From: Pseudoalteromonas phenolica
Lineage (GTDB): Bacteria; Pseudomonadota; Gammaproteobacteria; Enterobacterales; Alteromonadaceae
NCBI RefSeq assembly: GCF_005886345.1
Contig: NZ_PNEC01000008.1
Span: forward strand, 61,294 to 125,293
Length of the DNA: 64,000 nucleotides
Direction of reading: 5' to 3'
Of this stretch, positions 28,953 through 37,197 are shown piece after piece (the stretch's first letter is position 1; each line of letters begins with the position of its first letter). Position numbers and translations under genes: made by a program. The notes below the pieces were generated by a model. The model searched no databases. It was not told where the DNA came from and saw only the letters and a program-made list of their open reading frames with translations.

Positions 28953-29582
28953 ATGAAAAAGTTGCTTATAACCTTATGCTTACTTTGTATAAGCAGTCAT
29001 ATATTTGCTAGTAATAAAGAAGGCCGCTTTGTACAAAAGGATAACTTATTTCCTAGAGTGAAAATCATAACCAGTGTCGGTGAAATCGTCGTAGAACTGG
29101 ATCGCTCTCGAGCTCCTATTACAGTCAATAACTTCTTAACTTATGTGGTAAATGGTGATTACAAGAACTCTGTATTTCATCGTATCGAGAAAGATCAGTA
29201 CTCCGAATTAGATGAGTTTTTTGTCATCCAAGGGGGTGGTTACGACAAAGACTATGATGGCTTATTCCAACGCAAACCGATTTTTAATGAAAGCGGTAAT
29301 GGTTTAAAGAATGATATGTACACTGTGGCTATGGCATATCAAGATAATGAGCCCCACACAGCCACTCGCCAATTTTTCTTTAATATGAAAGATAACGACC
29401 ATTTAAATCCAGGTAAGGGATGGGGTTTTGCAGTATTTGGTAATGTAATGGAAGGCTACGAAATACTTGATAAAATCACGGAAAGCGAAACTGGATTCAA
29501 CGAAAAGATCGGTTATAACTTTGTGCCCAAAAAGCCCGTAATGATTTTTAACGTTGAAATTTTGGAAGCCACACCACTTTAA
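28953..29582 (+). CDS. Cyclophilin-type peptidyl-prolyl isomerase, exported
   Basis: A 209-residue protein with a signal peptide (about 1-19, cleavage near IFA-SNKEG). The cyclophilin core shows VFHRI, FFVIQGGGYDKDY and TATRQFFFNM, corresponding to the active-site Arg and Gln/Phe residues of PpiA. An insert between FHRI and FFVIQGG (KDQYSELDE) is longer than in E. coli PpiA. It catalyses proline cis-trans isomerisation in the periplasm. It lies 2 bases after yajG and 15 before ampG, in the same operon. Confidence 0.9.
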   Translation: MKKLLITLCLLCISSHIFASNKEGRFVQKDNLFPRVKIITSVGEIVVELDRSRAPITVNNFLTYVVNGDYKNSVFHRIEKDQYSELDEFFVIQGGGYDKDYDGLFQRKPIFNESGNGLKNDMYTVAMAYQDNEPHTATRQFFFNMKDNDHLNPGKGWGFAVFGNVMEGYEILDKITESETGFNEKIGYNFVPKKPVMIFNVEILEATPL

Positions 29583-29597
29583 ATTGACGGGATTGTC

Positions 29598-30995
29598 ATG
29601 CAAATCAATACTAGCCTAAGTGAGTACTTAGGCTACTACAAAGATAAACGCCTTTTCACCATCTTTTTATTTGGCCTGAGCAGCGGCTTTCCCTGGGTAC
29701 TCATTGGCTCTGTAATGTCTGCTTGGCTCAAAGATGAAGGCTTAAGCCGCAGTATGATTGGTTTGTTTGGCGTGGTATTCGGCGCATATACCATCAACTT
29801 TCTCTGGTCTCCATTACTCGACCGTTTAAAACTCCCCCTGTTAGGCAACCTATTAGGTCAACGACGCAGCTGGATTTTACTTGGCCAGATGGTTACTTTC
29901 ATCGCAACATTGAGTCTTGGTTTTATTACTCTGAAAGAGCAACTGTTCATTGCAGCCTTGCTGTGCTTCTTGATTGCTCTTGCCAGCGCAACCCATGATA
30001 TCGCAATAGATGCTTTTCGTATTGACTCGCTAGATACGACTGAGAGTGAAAAGGCCACTGCGGCAGCGGCAATGGCAACCTCAGGTTGGTGGTCAGGATA
30101 TGCACTTTTAGGTGCTTTGCCCTTCTTTCTCGCTGACTTACCCAGTTTTGATTGGTCACAAATTTATTTTGTACTCGCAGGTATTGTTTTATTGTTGATG
30201 CTGGTTACTCTTTTTGCCAACGAGCCAAAATCACATCGAGAGCTCACTCACGCTCAACTAGAAAAAGAGTATCAGAGTAAACTATTTGCGAACGGTAACT
30301 CCGTATGGCAACGCCTATTAGCTTGGTTGGCCGTAACATTAGTTGAACCTTTTAAAAGTTTCTTTACCAAGAATGGCGTTAAAACCGCTTTTGCACTATT
30401 GGCTTTTATTTTCTTATTTAAAATTGGTGAAGCATTCTTAGCTAGAATGTCTATTGTTTTTTATAAGGAAATCGGCTTTAGCAACACGCAAATAGGCCAA
30501 TACTCAAAACTTGGTACCGGTCTCATTACCATAGTGTTTGCTTTCTTAGGCAGCATTTTCAATCACAAATACGGCATAGTAAAAGGCTTATTTGTCAGTG
30601 GCATTGCTATGGCTGCTTCTAATTTAATGTTTTCTTGGATTGCCCTAGCAGGCCCAAAAGAGCATTTATATGCACTGGCTATTGTTGTTGATGGTTTTAC
30701 CCAAGCTTGGTCCTTAGTTGCTATGGTAGCCTTTATTTCAATGCTATGCGATCGTGCCTTTAGTGCGACCCATTATGCGTTATTGGCTTCTTTAAGTAGC
30801 TTAAGTCGTACTTTATTATCAGCTTATAGTGGTGTGGTAATAGATGACTGGTTGGAAGGTAATTGGGCGTTGTTTTTTGCTGTTACAGCAATGATGGTGA
30901 TCCCTTCTTTACTGTTTCTTTACATGATTAGACATAAGCTATACGCCATAGAAAAGCAGTTTCATCAAAACTCAACTACAACTAAAGGTGCGTAA
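29598..30995 (+). CDS. ampG: AmpG-like muropeptide permease (MFS)
   Basis: A 465-residue major facilitator protein with about 12-14 membrane helices. Segments RLFTIFLFGLSSGFPWVL, ATHDIAIDAFRID and FKIGEAFLARMSIVFYKEIG are characteristic of AmpG, which imports GlcNAc-anhydroMurNAc peptides for cell-wall recycling and beta-lactamase signalling. Last gene of the rlmG-yajG-cyclophilin-ampG run. A terminator hairpin overlaps its stop codon. Confidence 0.9.
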   Translation: MQINTSLSEYLGYYKDKRLFTIFLFGLSSGFPWVLIGSVMSAWLKDEGLSRSMIGLFGVVFGAYTINFLWSPLLDRLKLPLLGNLLGQRRSWILLGQMVTFIATLSLGFITLKEQLFIAALLCFLIALASATHDIAIDAFRIDSLDTTESEKATAAAAMATSGWWSGYALLGALPFFLADLPSFDWSQIYFVLAGIVLLLMLVTLFANEPKSHRELTHAQLEKEYQSKLFANGNSVWQRLLAWLAVTLVEPFKSFFTKNGVKTAFALLAFIFLFKIGEAFLARMSIVFYKEIGFSNTQIGQYSKLGTGLITIVFAFLGSIFNHKYGIVKGLFVSGIAMAASNLMFSWIALAGPKEHLYALAIVVDGFTQAWSLVAMVAFISMLCDRAFSATHYALLASLSSLSRTLLSAYSGVVIDDWLEGNWALFFAVTAMMVIPSLLFLYMIRHKLYAIEKQFHQNSTTTKGA

Positions 30996-31009
30996 CACTA
31001 CGCACCTTT
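30984..31009. terminator. Terminator overlapping the ampG stop
   Basis: Hairpin AAAGGTGCGTA - ACAC - TACGCACCTTT. The ampG TAA lies in it. It also stands 12 bases beyond the stop of the convergent XRE gene and may serve both. Confidence 0.8.
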
Positions 31010-31021
31010 AGGTGTTAAAAC

Positions 31022-31267
31022 TTATGCTTCTTCTTTATTAAGTAAGCTTAAGCCTTCATGCGGATCAACTTCTAGCGCTTCACAATAGCGTAAAAATTCG
31101 ATCACATCTAAGCGACGCTCTTGGTTTTCAATTTTACCAATGAATGAATGCGGTGTACCTAAAACCTGCGCAAGGCTTCGCATTGTGTGACCTTTCTCAT
31201 GGCGTTTTGTTTTCAACCACTTAGTTAACTTACCGTTTTCTTCAGAAGAAACAGTTTTACCCATCAT
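31022..31267 (-). CDS. Small XRE-family helix-turn-helix regulator
   Basis: An 81-residue protein, almost entirely one Cro/C1-type helix-turn-helix domain: LKTKRHEKGHTMRSLAQVLG, TPHSFIGKIENQERRL and a final helix ending ALEVDPHEGLSLL. No effector domain is present. GGAG lies about 11 bases before the ATG at 31267; a second ATG follows directly. Two inverted repeats in its upstream region (31305-31334, 31340-31354) could be operators. No toxin or partner gene is visible next to it, so it is probably a stand-alone regulator. Confidence 0.8.
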   Translation of the reverse strand: MMGKTVSSEENGKLTKWLKTKRHEKGHTMRSLAQVLGTPHSFIGKIENQERRLDVIEFLRYCEALEVDPHEGLSLLNKEEA

Positions 31268-31304
31268 AATGTTACATCTCCTACTCGATGATTTTATTGT
31301 TTCT

Positions 31305-31334
31305 TTAAGTTGAAATATGCCCGTCTCAACTTAA
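31305..31334. promoter_or_regulatory. Inverted repeat upstream of the XRE gene, candidate operator
   Basis: TTAAGTTGA (31305-31313) and TCAACTTAA (31326-31334) are perfect inverted copies 12 bases apart, within the presumed promoter of the XRE gene. Autoregulation is an inference. Confidence 0.45.
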
Positions 31335-31339
31335 CATAT

Positions 31340-31354
31340 ACTGTATATCACAGT
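31340..31354. promoter_or_regulatory. Second inverted repeat upstream of the XRE gene
   Basis: ACTGT - ATATC - ACAGT, a perfect 5-bp dyad 6 bases from the previous repeat. The size suits a Cro/C1-like dimer site. It is not a LexA box because the spacing is wrong. Confidence 0.4.
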
Positions 31355-31578
31355 GCGATATGGGAAAGCTAGAGTTTGTACCCATGTCCCAAAATAGGTA
31401 TAGACTATATTTTGTAACTACACTAATAAAAATAATAAATTTAATGATAAATATTAGAGCATTAACTTTACAATCAATACAAAATAACCAACTTTTTATT
31501 CTAAAAAAATGAATAAAGAAATTTTCTTATAAGATTATTGACTAAAGCTCAATTAAATTAGTTTTGAAAAGGAAGATT

Positions 31579-31755
31579 ATGATCAGAGTACTATTTCTAC
31601 TACCTGTTGTGCTATGCATACTTTGGTATTGGTTTTTAAAAAGCCAAGGGATCCCGATTAAAAGAGGTAAGAAAGGGTTTATTTATATTCTGTCTTTTAG
31701 CGTGTTTGTTCTGGGCTTTTTTGTATTAATGATTTGGGTCACGCAAAGCACATAA
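31579..31755 (+). CDS. Small two-helix membrane protein, unknown
   Basis: A 58-residue protein from ATG 31579, chosen because AAGGAAG lies 5-8 bases upstream (the frame also opens at TTG 31564). Two hydrophobic helices (about 3-20 and 34-54) are separated by a short basic loop SQGIPIKRGKKG, predicting a cytoplasmic loop. No family recognised. It is a single gene with its own terminator, convergent with erpA. Confidence 0.6.
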   Translation: MIRVLFLLPVVLCILWYWFLKSQGIPIKRGKKGFIYILSFSVFVLGFFVLMIWVTQST

Positions 31756-31783
31756 AAAAAGCCACGCAACAGCGTGGCTTTTT
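31756..31783. terminator. Bidirectional terminator between small membrane protein and erpA
   Basis: Hairpin AAAAAGCCACGC - AACA - GCGTGGCTTTTT directly after the plus-strand stop and 20 bases beyond the erpA stop on the other strand. Confidence 0.88.
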
Positions 31784-31802
31784 AAATTCTTTAATACTGT
31801 GT

Positions 31803-32141
31803 TTAAACACTGAAGCTTGCGCCACAGCCACAAGTTGTCGTTGCATTTGGGTTGTTTACGAAGAATCGTGCACCTTCTAATCCTTCAGTGTAATCAACGA
31901 TACCATCAACTAAGTATTGAATACTCATTGGGTCAACAACCATGGATACGCCATTTTTCTCAATTTCCAAATCACCCGGATTCACTTTCTCATCGAATGT
32001 GAAACCATATTGGAAACCAGAGCAACCACCACCTGTCACGTATACACGTAGTTTTAAATCTGGGTTTTCTTCTTCTGCAACAAGCTCTTTCACACGCTTT
32101 GCTGCAGCGTCGCTAAATTGAATTGGTAACTGATCAGACAT
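31803..32141 (-). CDS. erpA: Iron-sulfur cluster insertion protein ErpA
   Basis: A 112-residue A-type Fe-S carrier. The three cluster-binding cysteines are in [11 protein letters not shown] (about residue 39) and the C-terminal TTCGCGASF. Length and the [12 protein letters not shown] segment match ErpA better than IscA. ErpA hands Fe-S clusters to essential isoprenoid and respiratory enzymes. Monocistronic. Confidence 0.92.
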   Translation of the reverse strand: MSDQLPIQFSDAAAKRVKELVAEEENPDLKLRVYVTGGGCSGFQYGFTFDEKVNPGDLEIEKNGVSMVVDPMSIQYLVDGIVDYTEGLEGARFFVNNPNATTTCGCGASFSV

Positions 32142-32324
32142 GCTCTCGACCCTTAATTCTGATAATGGCGCGATTATCTAATACCCGAGTATTTTAATCA
32201 AGTAATCCGTTTGTAGAATACCCAGTGACAGCTTGCTAGAAAAGCCATCTTCTTTGCGCTAAAACAAGACGAAAAACAATTTATTTGATAGACTTAGAGG
32301 CCTGTTTTTTGTCGGAATAAAGCC

Positions 32325-34001
32325 ATGTCTCTGGACGCCCTTAGGCGCCAATTAGCCAAGCCAAAAACCTCTGTTCAGTTATGCTTATTAGGTGTCGCTG
32401 CAGGTTTGATCGCTGCAATTTTAATCATTCTATTCCGGCTTACGATTTATGGTATACAAAGTTTATTCCTCGACTCTCATGATGACTTTACACAACTGCC
32501 AGAGCATTTAAGAGTTAGCCTACCCGTTTTAGCGGCTTTTTTAATTGCTTTGTTTGCTGCCATGACTGGCTTTAAACATTACCGCCTTGGTATACCTTTT
32601 GTTATTCACCGCATTAAGCATCATTATGGGCAAATGCCGATTTGGAATACTGCCAACCAATTTTTTGGTGGTGCTTTGGCGCTAATTAGCGGTTTTTCGG
32701 TTGGCCGAGAAGGTCCTTCTGTACATATGGGCGCAACCGGTGCCAGTGTGTTATCAGAGCAACTACATCTCCCCTGGAATGCGGCAAGAACTCTATCTGG
32801 GTGTGGCGTAGCTGCTGGCATTGCCGCCTCATTCAATACGCCTCTAGCTGCCGTTATCTTTGTAATGGAAGTCGTGCTGCGTGAATATAAAGTACATATA
32901 TTCGTGCCTATCATGCTTGCCGCTGTAACAGGCGCGTTAGCCACACAATTTGTATTTGGTCATGATACCGAGCTCGCCCTTATCAGTGTCACGCCTTTGA
33001 GCTTTTGGCATTATCCGTATTTGGTAATTTGTGGTGTTATTTTGGGAGCTATCGCGTTTGCATTTAACCAAAACCTAATGATGATCATCCGCACATTTAA
33101 GCCTTTAAGCATGTTCCCTCGCTTAATGCTAGCAGGGTTAATTGCCGGTTTAATCGGTAATCTAGTACCTCAAGCTATGGGCTCAGGTATGAGTGCCATT
33201 ACGCTAGCTGTGACATCACCTGAAAACATTCAATTACTCACGACTATTTTAATTGCTAAGTTACTGGCAACTTTATTTGCGATTGGTTTAGGTATTCCTG
33301 GTGGGTTAATCGGGCCTGTCATTGGTTTAGGTGTTGTAATGGGCACCTTAATGTCTTATTTCGGTCAATTTATAAGCCCAGACCAACATATTGCAGGTAC
33401 CTACAGCGTACTTGGTATGGCTGGCTTACTAGCAGCAACTTTACACGCTCCATTAGCAGCACTAACAGCCGTAATGGAGTTGACTGCCAGCCCACAAATT
33501 ATCGTCCCTGCGATGTTAGTGATTTCAACTTCGTACGTGACAGCATTACAAGTATTTGGCAATCGTTCAATCTTCTTACAGCAACTTAATTTTCAAGGTT
33601 TAGCTTACCAAGTATCGCCCGCCAGTGAAGTGCTGCAAAAGGTGGGTATAGTGGAAGAGATGAATGAGCAATTCAAACTACTCTACTCTGATGACAAAGA
33701 ACAAATTAAAGAGTCGCTGTCTGCGGTTAATAGCCACACGCCACTTATCGTATTTGATGAACAAAATGGCTATCGACTGGCAGAATACGATTTAAGTTTG
33801 ATGTCTGACGACTCTATGAATATTTCTTACATTCCGATGCAAGGCTTAAGTAGCCAAGCAACCATGTCAGACGCTTTTGATTTATTAAACGATAAACGAA
33901 GTGGCGCCGTATATGTGTTTAATCAAAAAGATGAACACCATGTTATGGGTGTCGTCCGCTGGGATCAGATCCGTCAAATTCTAACAATAAGAACCAGTTA
34001 A
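32325..34001 (+). CDS. CLC-type chloride channel/transporter with C-terminal CBS region
   Basis: A 558-residue CLC protein: about 430 residues of membrane domain, then a soluble part (about 450-558) resembling CBS domains. The gating-glutamate motif GREGPSVHMG is intact. Three other signature sites differ from E. coli ClcA. GSGIP is RLGIP, so the filter Ser becomes Leu. The internal proton glutamate 203 becomes Val in FVMEVV. The Tyr445 position reads Phe in NRSIFLQQL. The Glu-to-Val change is shared with eukaryotic CLC channels. Whether it is a channel or an exchanger cannot be decided from sequence. hemJ follows after 12 bases. Confidence 0.85.
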   Translation: MSLDALRRQLAKPKTSVQLCLLGVAAGLIAAILIILFRLTIYGIQSLFLDSHDDFTQLPEHLRVSLPVLAAFLIALFAAMTGFKHYRLGIPFVIHRIKHHYGQMPIWNTANQFFGGALALISGFSVGREGPSVHMGATGASVLSEQLHLPWNAARTLSGCGVAAGIAASFNTPLAAVIFVMEVVLREYKVHIFVPIMLAAVTGALATQFVFGHDTELALISVTPLSFWHYPYLVICGVILGAIAFAFNQNLMMIIRTFKPLSMFPRLMLAGLIAGLIGNLVPQAMGSGMSAITLAVTSPENIQLLTTILIAKLLATLFAIGLGIPGGLIGPVIGLGVVMGTLMSYFGQFISPDQHIAGTYSVLGMAGLLAATLHAPLAALTAVMELTASPQIIVPAMLVISTSYVTALQVFGNRSIFLQQLNFQGLAYQVSPASEVLQKVGIVEEMNEQFKLLYSDDKEQIKESLSAVNSHTPLIVFDEQNGYRLAEYDLSLMSDDSMNISYIPMQGLSSQATMSDAFDLLNDKRSGAVYVFNQKDEHHVMGVVRWDQIRQILTIRTS

Positions 34002-34013
34002 GCTGGAGGCTAA

Positions 34014-34448
34014 ATGACAGCATTACTTATATATAAAGCACTGCATATTTTCTTTATGGTGGCATGGTTTGCCGGTATTTTTTACCTGCCACGTTTATTT
34101 GTATATCACGCTATCAATCAAGAGCCTCCTTGTAGTGCCATGTTAAAAGTGATGGAGCGCAGATTACTGTTCTTTGTGACGCCTTTTGCTGTGCTCACTC
34201 TGGTTTTTGGCCTGTTAATGATTTTCGAGTACGGCCGAGAGTGGTTTAAATATAACCTCTGGCTACACTACAAGCTTGTCTTAGTGATCATCCTTTATAT
34301 TTACCACGGCTACTGCTTTAAACTGCTTGTCGATTTTAAACATGATAGAAATACGCGCAGTGACCGCTTTTATCGGATCTTTAATGAATTTCCGGTGTTA
34401 TTGCTTTTAGCGATAATCATGCTCGCAATACTCAAACCTAGCTTTTAA
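34014..34448 (+). CDS. hemJ: Protoporphyrinogen IX oxidase HemJ (CopD-like)
   Basis: A 144-residue, four-helix membrane protein with the HemJ features KALHIFFMVAWFAGIFYLPRLFVYH (His and Arg/Tyr near the first helix) and LHYKLVLVI. HemJ oxidises protoporphyrinogen to protoporphyrin in many bacteria without HemG/HemY. Two genes downstream is hemL, an earlier heme-pathway enzyme. The TAA stop lies inside the left end of a 207-base inverted-repeat-bounded element. Confidence 0.85.
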   Translation: MTALLIYKALHIFFMVAWFAGIFYLPRLFVYHAINQEPPCSAMLKVMERRLLFFVTPFAVLTLVFGLLMIFEYGREWFKYNLWLHYKLVLVIILYIYHGYCFKLLVDFKHDRNTRSDRFYRIFNEFPVLLLLAIIMLAILKPSF

Positions 34449-34652
34449 TTAACCTGAACTTTGGTTAAGAGATTTACTAACGTATTGATATTGAAATGAT
34501 AAGTAATTTTTCAAGTCTGCAGCCGGAGACTTTTAGCGATAACCAGGCGAATTTACGCGTCAATAGCTGGTCTATTGCAAGTAAATTCAACGCAGTTAAC
34601 GTTGAAAGTAGGCGCTGGAGATAGATTTATTATCCAGAGCTCAGGTTAATTA
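34446..34652. mobile_element. MITE-like element with terminal inverted repeats
   Basis: TAATTAACCTGA at 34446-34457 is exactly repeated in inverse at 34641-34652. The similarity continues, so 20 of the outer 23 bases match between the ends. The 207-base interior encodes nothing but folds into three hairpins: AAGTCT/AGACTT (34513-34532), GAATTTAC with inner CAATAG / CTATTG and GTAAATTC (34549-34588), and TTCAACG/CGTTGAA (34586-34606). A related end appears at the window terminus (63979-64000). This pattern suits a non-autonomous transposable repeat. No target duplication could be defined. Confidence 0.6.
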
Positions 34653-34754
34653 TGCTATTATACTGCGCCAAGTCAGCCAGTCTTGGCCTGCTAAATATAT
34701 TGGTTGAAAGCCTCGCTTTTAATCGCTCGTCATTTTCTGATTAGGGATCGCCTC

Positions 34755-35771
34755 ATGTTAAGTTTCCAAGGTGAAAATATTCTCTCTGTAAATCAATTAA
34801 ACAGAGATGCCATTGAACAGATCTTTGCTGTAGCAAAGAAAATGGAACCATATGCTAAAAAGCAAAAACGTACCAATGTACTTGAAGGTGCTGTTCTAGC
34901 TAACCTATTTTTTGAGCCAAGTACACGTACGCGTGTCAGCTTTGGTACTGCGTTCAATTTGCTAGGTGGTTTGGTTCGTGAAACGACGGGCATGCAAAGT
35001 TCAGCCCTTGCAAAAGGTGAATCTTTATACGATACCGCGCGCGTTATTTCAGCTTATGCAGATGCAGTTGCTATGCGTCATCCAGATGCAGGTTCGGTAG
35101 CTGAATTTGCAACAGGCTCTGACGTGCCAGTTATCAACGGTGGTGACGGTCCAAATGAGCACCCTACTCAGGCATTACTTGACCTTTTAACCATAGATAA
35201 AGAACTACACCGCTTTGAGCGTGGCATCGATGGCATGCACATTGCGCTGGTAGGCGACTTAAAATATGGTCGTACCGTGCACTCTTTATCAAAGCTGCTG
35301 TGCCACTATAAAGATGTAAAATTTACTATGGTTGCACCTGATGGCTTACAAATGCCAGACTATATTCTTGATACTGTATCGAACGCAGGGCATCAAATCG
35401 AACTTGTTTCTAAGATGGAAGGTAACCTAGCCGCTGATATCGTTTATCAAACACGCATTCAAGAAGAGCGCTTCCCGTCCCAAGAAGAAGCCAACAAATA
35501 CCGTGGTGGCTTTAGAATCAGCCAAGCTATTTATAATGCGCACTGTAAACCTACTTCTGTGCTTATGCATCCACTGCCTCGCGATAGCCGCAGTGATGCG
35601 AACGAGCTAGACAATGATTTAAACAATAACGACAATTTAGCAATCTTCCGCCAGGTACAAAATGGCGTATTGATCCGCATGGCGTTATTCGCGTTAACTT
35701 TAGGCGTTGAAAACCAAGTACAAAACTACGAAGTAGATGTACCTTGGTTCAGCCGTAAACGTAACAGTTAA
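34755..35771 (+). CDS. pyrB: Aspartate carbamoyltransferase catalytic subunit PyrB
   Basis: A 338-residue enzyme that condenses carbamoyl phosphate and aspartate in pyrimidine synthesis. Visible: carbamoyl-phosphate motif FFEPSTRTR, MRHPDAGS, NEHPTQALLDL, GDLKYGRTVHSL and MHPLPR. I start it at ATG 34755 because AGGGA lies 8 bases upstream; the frame extends to 34704 without support. It is longer than E. coli PyrB (311). No regulatory-chain gene (pyrI) or pyrC-like partner is adjacent; hemL follows 15 bases later. Confidence 0.93.
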   Translation: MLSFQGENILSVNQLNRDAIEQIFAVAKKMEPYAKKQKRTNVLEGAVLANLFFEPSTRTRVSFGTAFNLLGGLVRETTGMQSSALAKGESLYDTARVISAYADAVAMRHPDAGSVAEFATGSDVPVINGGDGPNEHPTQALLDLLTIDKELHRFERGIDGMHIALVGDLKYGRTVHSLSKLLCHYKDVKFTMVAPDGLQMPDYILDTVSNAGHQIELVSKMEGNLAADIVYQTRIQEERFPSQEEANKYRGGFRISQAIYNAHCKPTSVLMHPLPRDSRSDANELDNDLNNNDNLAIFRQVQNGVLIRMALFALTLGVENQVQNYEVDVPWFSRKRNS

Positions 35772-35786
35772 AATAGGACTATATAC

Positions 35787-37067
35787 ATGACAATTAGCCA
35801 AGATTTATTTTCTCGCGCTCAAGAATCAATTCCTGGTGGCGTTAACTCACCAGTGCGTGCATTCAATGGTGTAGGTGGCACGCCGCTATTCATCACCAAT
35901 GCTGAAGGTCCTTATACTTACGACGCTGACGATAAAAAATACATTGATTATGTGGGCTCTTGGGGTCCTATGATTTTAGGCCACAACCATCCAGAAATTA
36001 AACAAGCCGTTTTAGAAGCAGTTGAGCGCGGCCTTAGTTACGGTGCTCCGACTGAAACTGAAATATTGATGGCTGAGAAAGTAAAAGAACTAGTGCCATC
36101 AATCGAAAAAGTACGCATGGTAAGCTCTGGAACTGAAGCAACAATGAGTGCTATTCGTCTTGCTCGTGGTTTCACAGGCCGTGACAAAATTCTAAAGTTT
36201 GAAGGCTGTTACCACGGTCACGCTGATTCACTATTAGTTAAAGCAGGTTCTGGTGCCTTAACTATGGGTGTGCCTAACTCTCCGGGTATTCCTGCAGATT
36301 TCGCCAAGCATACATTAACGGTAGCATTCAACGATATTGAGCAAGTTAAAGCTATCTTCAATGAGTACAAAGACGAAATTGCTTGTATTATCGTAGAGCC
36401 GGTTGCGGGCAACATGAACTGTATTCCGCCAGTTGAAGGTTTCCTTGAAGGACTTCGCGCAGTGTGTGATGAGCACAAATCAGTACTTATTTTTGACGAA
36501 GTAATGACGGGTTTCCGTGTGGCTCTTGGCGGCGCACAGGCTTACTACAACATTCAGCCTGATCTAACCTGTTTAGGTAAAGTCATCGGCGGCGGTATGC
36601 CAGTAGGTGCTTTCGGTGGGAAAAAAGAAATCATGGATTTCATCGCGCCAGTAGGTCCTGTGTATCAAGCTGGTACTTTATCAGGTAACCCTATTGCTAT
36701 GGCTGCAGGTCTAAAAGCCCTTGAGCTATTAAGCCAGGGTAATTTACACCAAGAGCTTGAAGCGAAAAGCAAAGCACTGTGCGAAGGTTTCCAACAAGCT
36801 GCTGATGAAGCGGGTATTCCACTGACCACAAACTATGTGGGTGGCATGTTTGGTTTCTTCTTCACAACAGCTGAGTCTGTAAACAGCTATCAGCAAGCAA
36901 CTGAATGTGATTTAGAACGCTTTAAACAATTTTTCCATTTAATGCTCGAAGAAGGTGTTTACCTTGCCCCTTCTGCTTTTGAAGCTGGCTTTGTAAGCTC
37001 AATGCATACAGATTCTGATATTGCTGACACGATTGCCGCAGCAGCAAAAGTATTTAAAAAGTTATAA
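35787..37067 (+). CDS. hemL: Glutamate-1-semialdehyde 2,1-aminomutase HemL
   Basis: A 426-residue PLP enzyme that converts glutamate-1-semialdehyde to 5-aminolevulinate in the C5 heme pathway. Visible: N-terminal [19 protein letters not shown], the PLP aspartate in [11 protein letters not shown], and the Schiff-base Lys in [17 protein letters not shown] (about residue 265). Length equals E. coli HemL (426). It shares a likely transcript with pyrB and is closed by a terminator. Confidence 0.97.
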   Translation: MTISQDLFSRAQESIPGGVNSPVRAFNGVGGTPLFITNAEGPYTYDADDKKYIDYVGSWGPMILGHNHPEIKQAVLEAVERGLSYGAPTETEILMAEKVKELVPSIEKVRMVSSGTEATMSAIRLARGFTGRDKILKFEGCYHGHADSLLVKAGSGALTMGVPNSPGIPADFAKHTLTVAFNDIEQVKAIFNEYKDEIACIIVEPVAGNMNCIPPVEGFLEGLRAVCDEHKSVLIFDEVMTGFRVALGGAQAYYNIQPDLTCLGKVIGGGMPVGAFGGKKEIMDFIAPVGPVYQAGTLSGNPIAMAAGLKALELLSQGNLHQELEAKSKALCEGFQQAADEAGIPLTTNYVGGMFGFFFTTAESVNSYQQATECDLERFKQFFHLMLEEGVYLAPSAFEAGFVSSMHTDSDIADTIAAAAKVFKKL

Positions 37068-37088
37068 GAAGTTTTGTAGCAATAAATT

Positions 37089-37116
37089 AAAAGCCCACAT
37101 TTGTGGGCTTTTTTGT
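37089..37116 (+). terminator. Terminator after hemL
   Basis: Hairpin AAAAGCCCAC - ATTT - GTGGGCTTTT continuing as TTTTGTTTTT, 22 bases after the hemL stop. Confidence 0.9.
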
Positions 37117-37197
37117 TTTTTAAAGAAAAAAATAATTTTGAACTAAAATTAAAAGTTGTTCGGTCTATCTAATACACACAATTAACAAGTGACGCTC

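Larger units (their letters stand above)
31268..31578. other. AT-rich intergenic region between XRE gene and small membrane protein
   Basis: 311 bases, much richer in A/T than its surroundings. The half near the XRE gene holds two inverted repeats. The rest (about 31380-31560) is poly-A/T rich without a recognisable gene or RNA. Confidence 0.6.

Noticed and set aside
31340..31354. LexA (SOS) box upstream of the XRE gene
   Set aside because: ACTGT-N5-ACAGT has the wrong spacing for the gammaproteobacterial CTG-N10-CAG site; kept only as a generic dyad.
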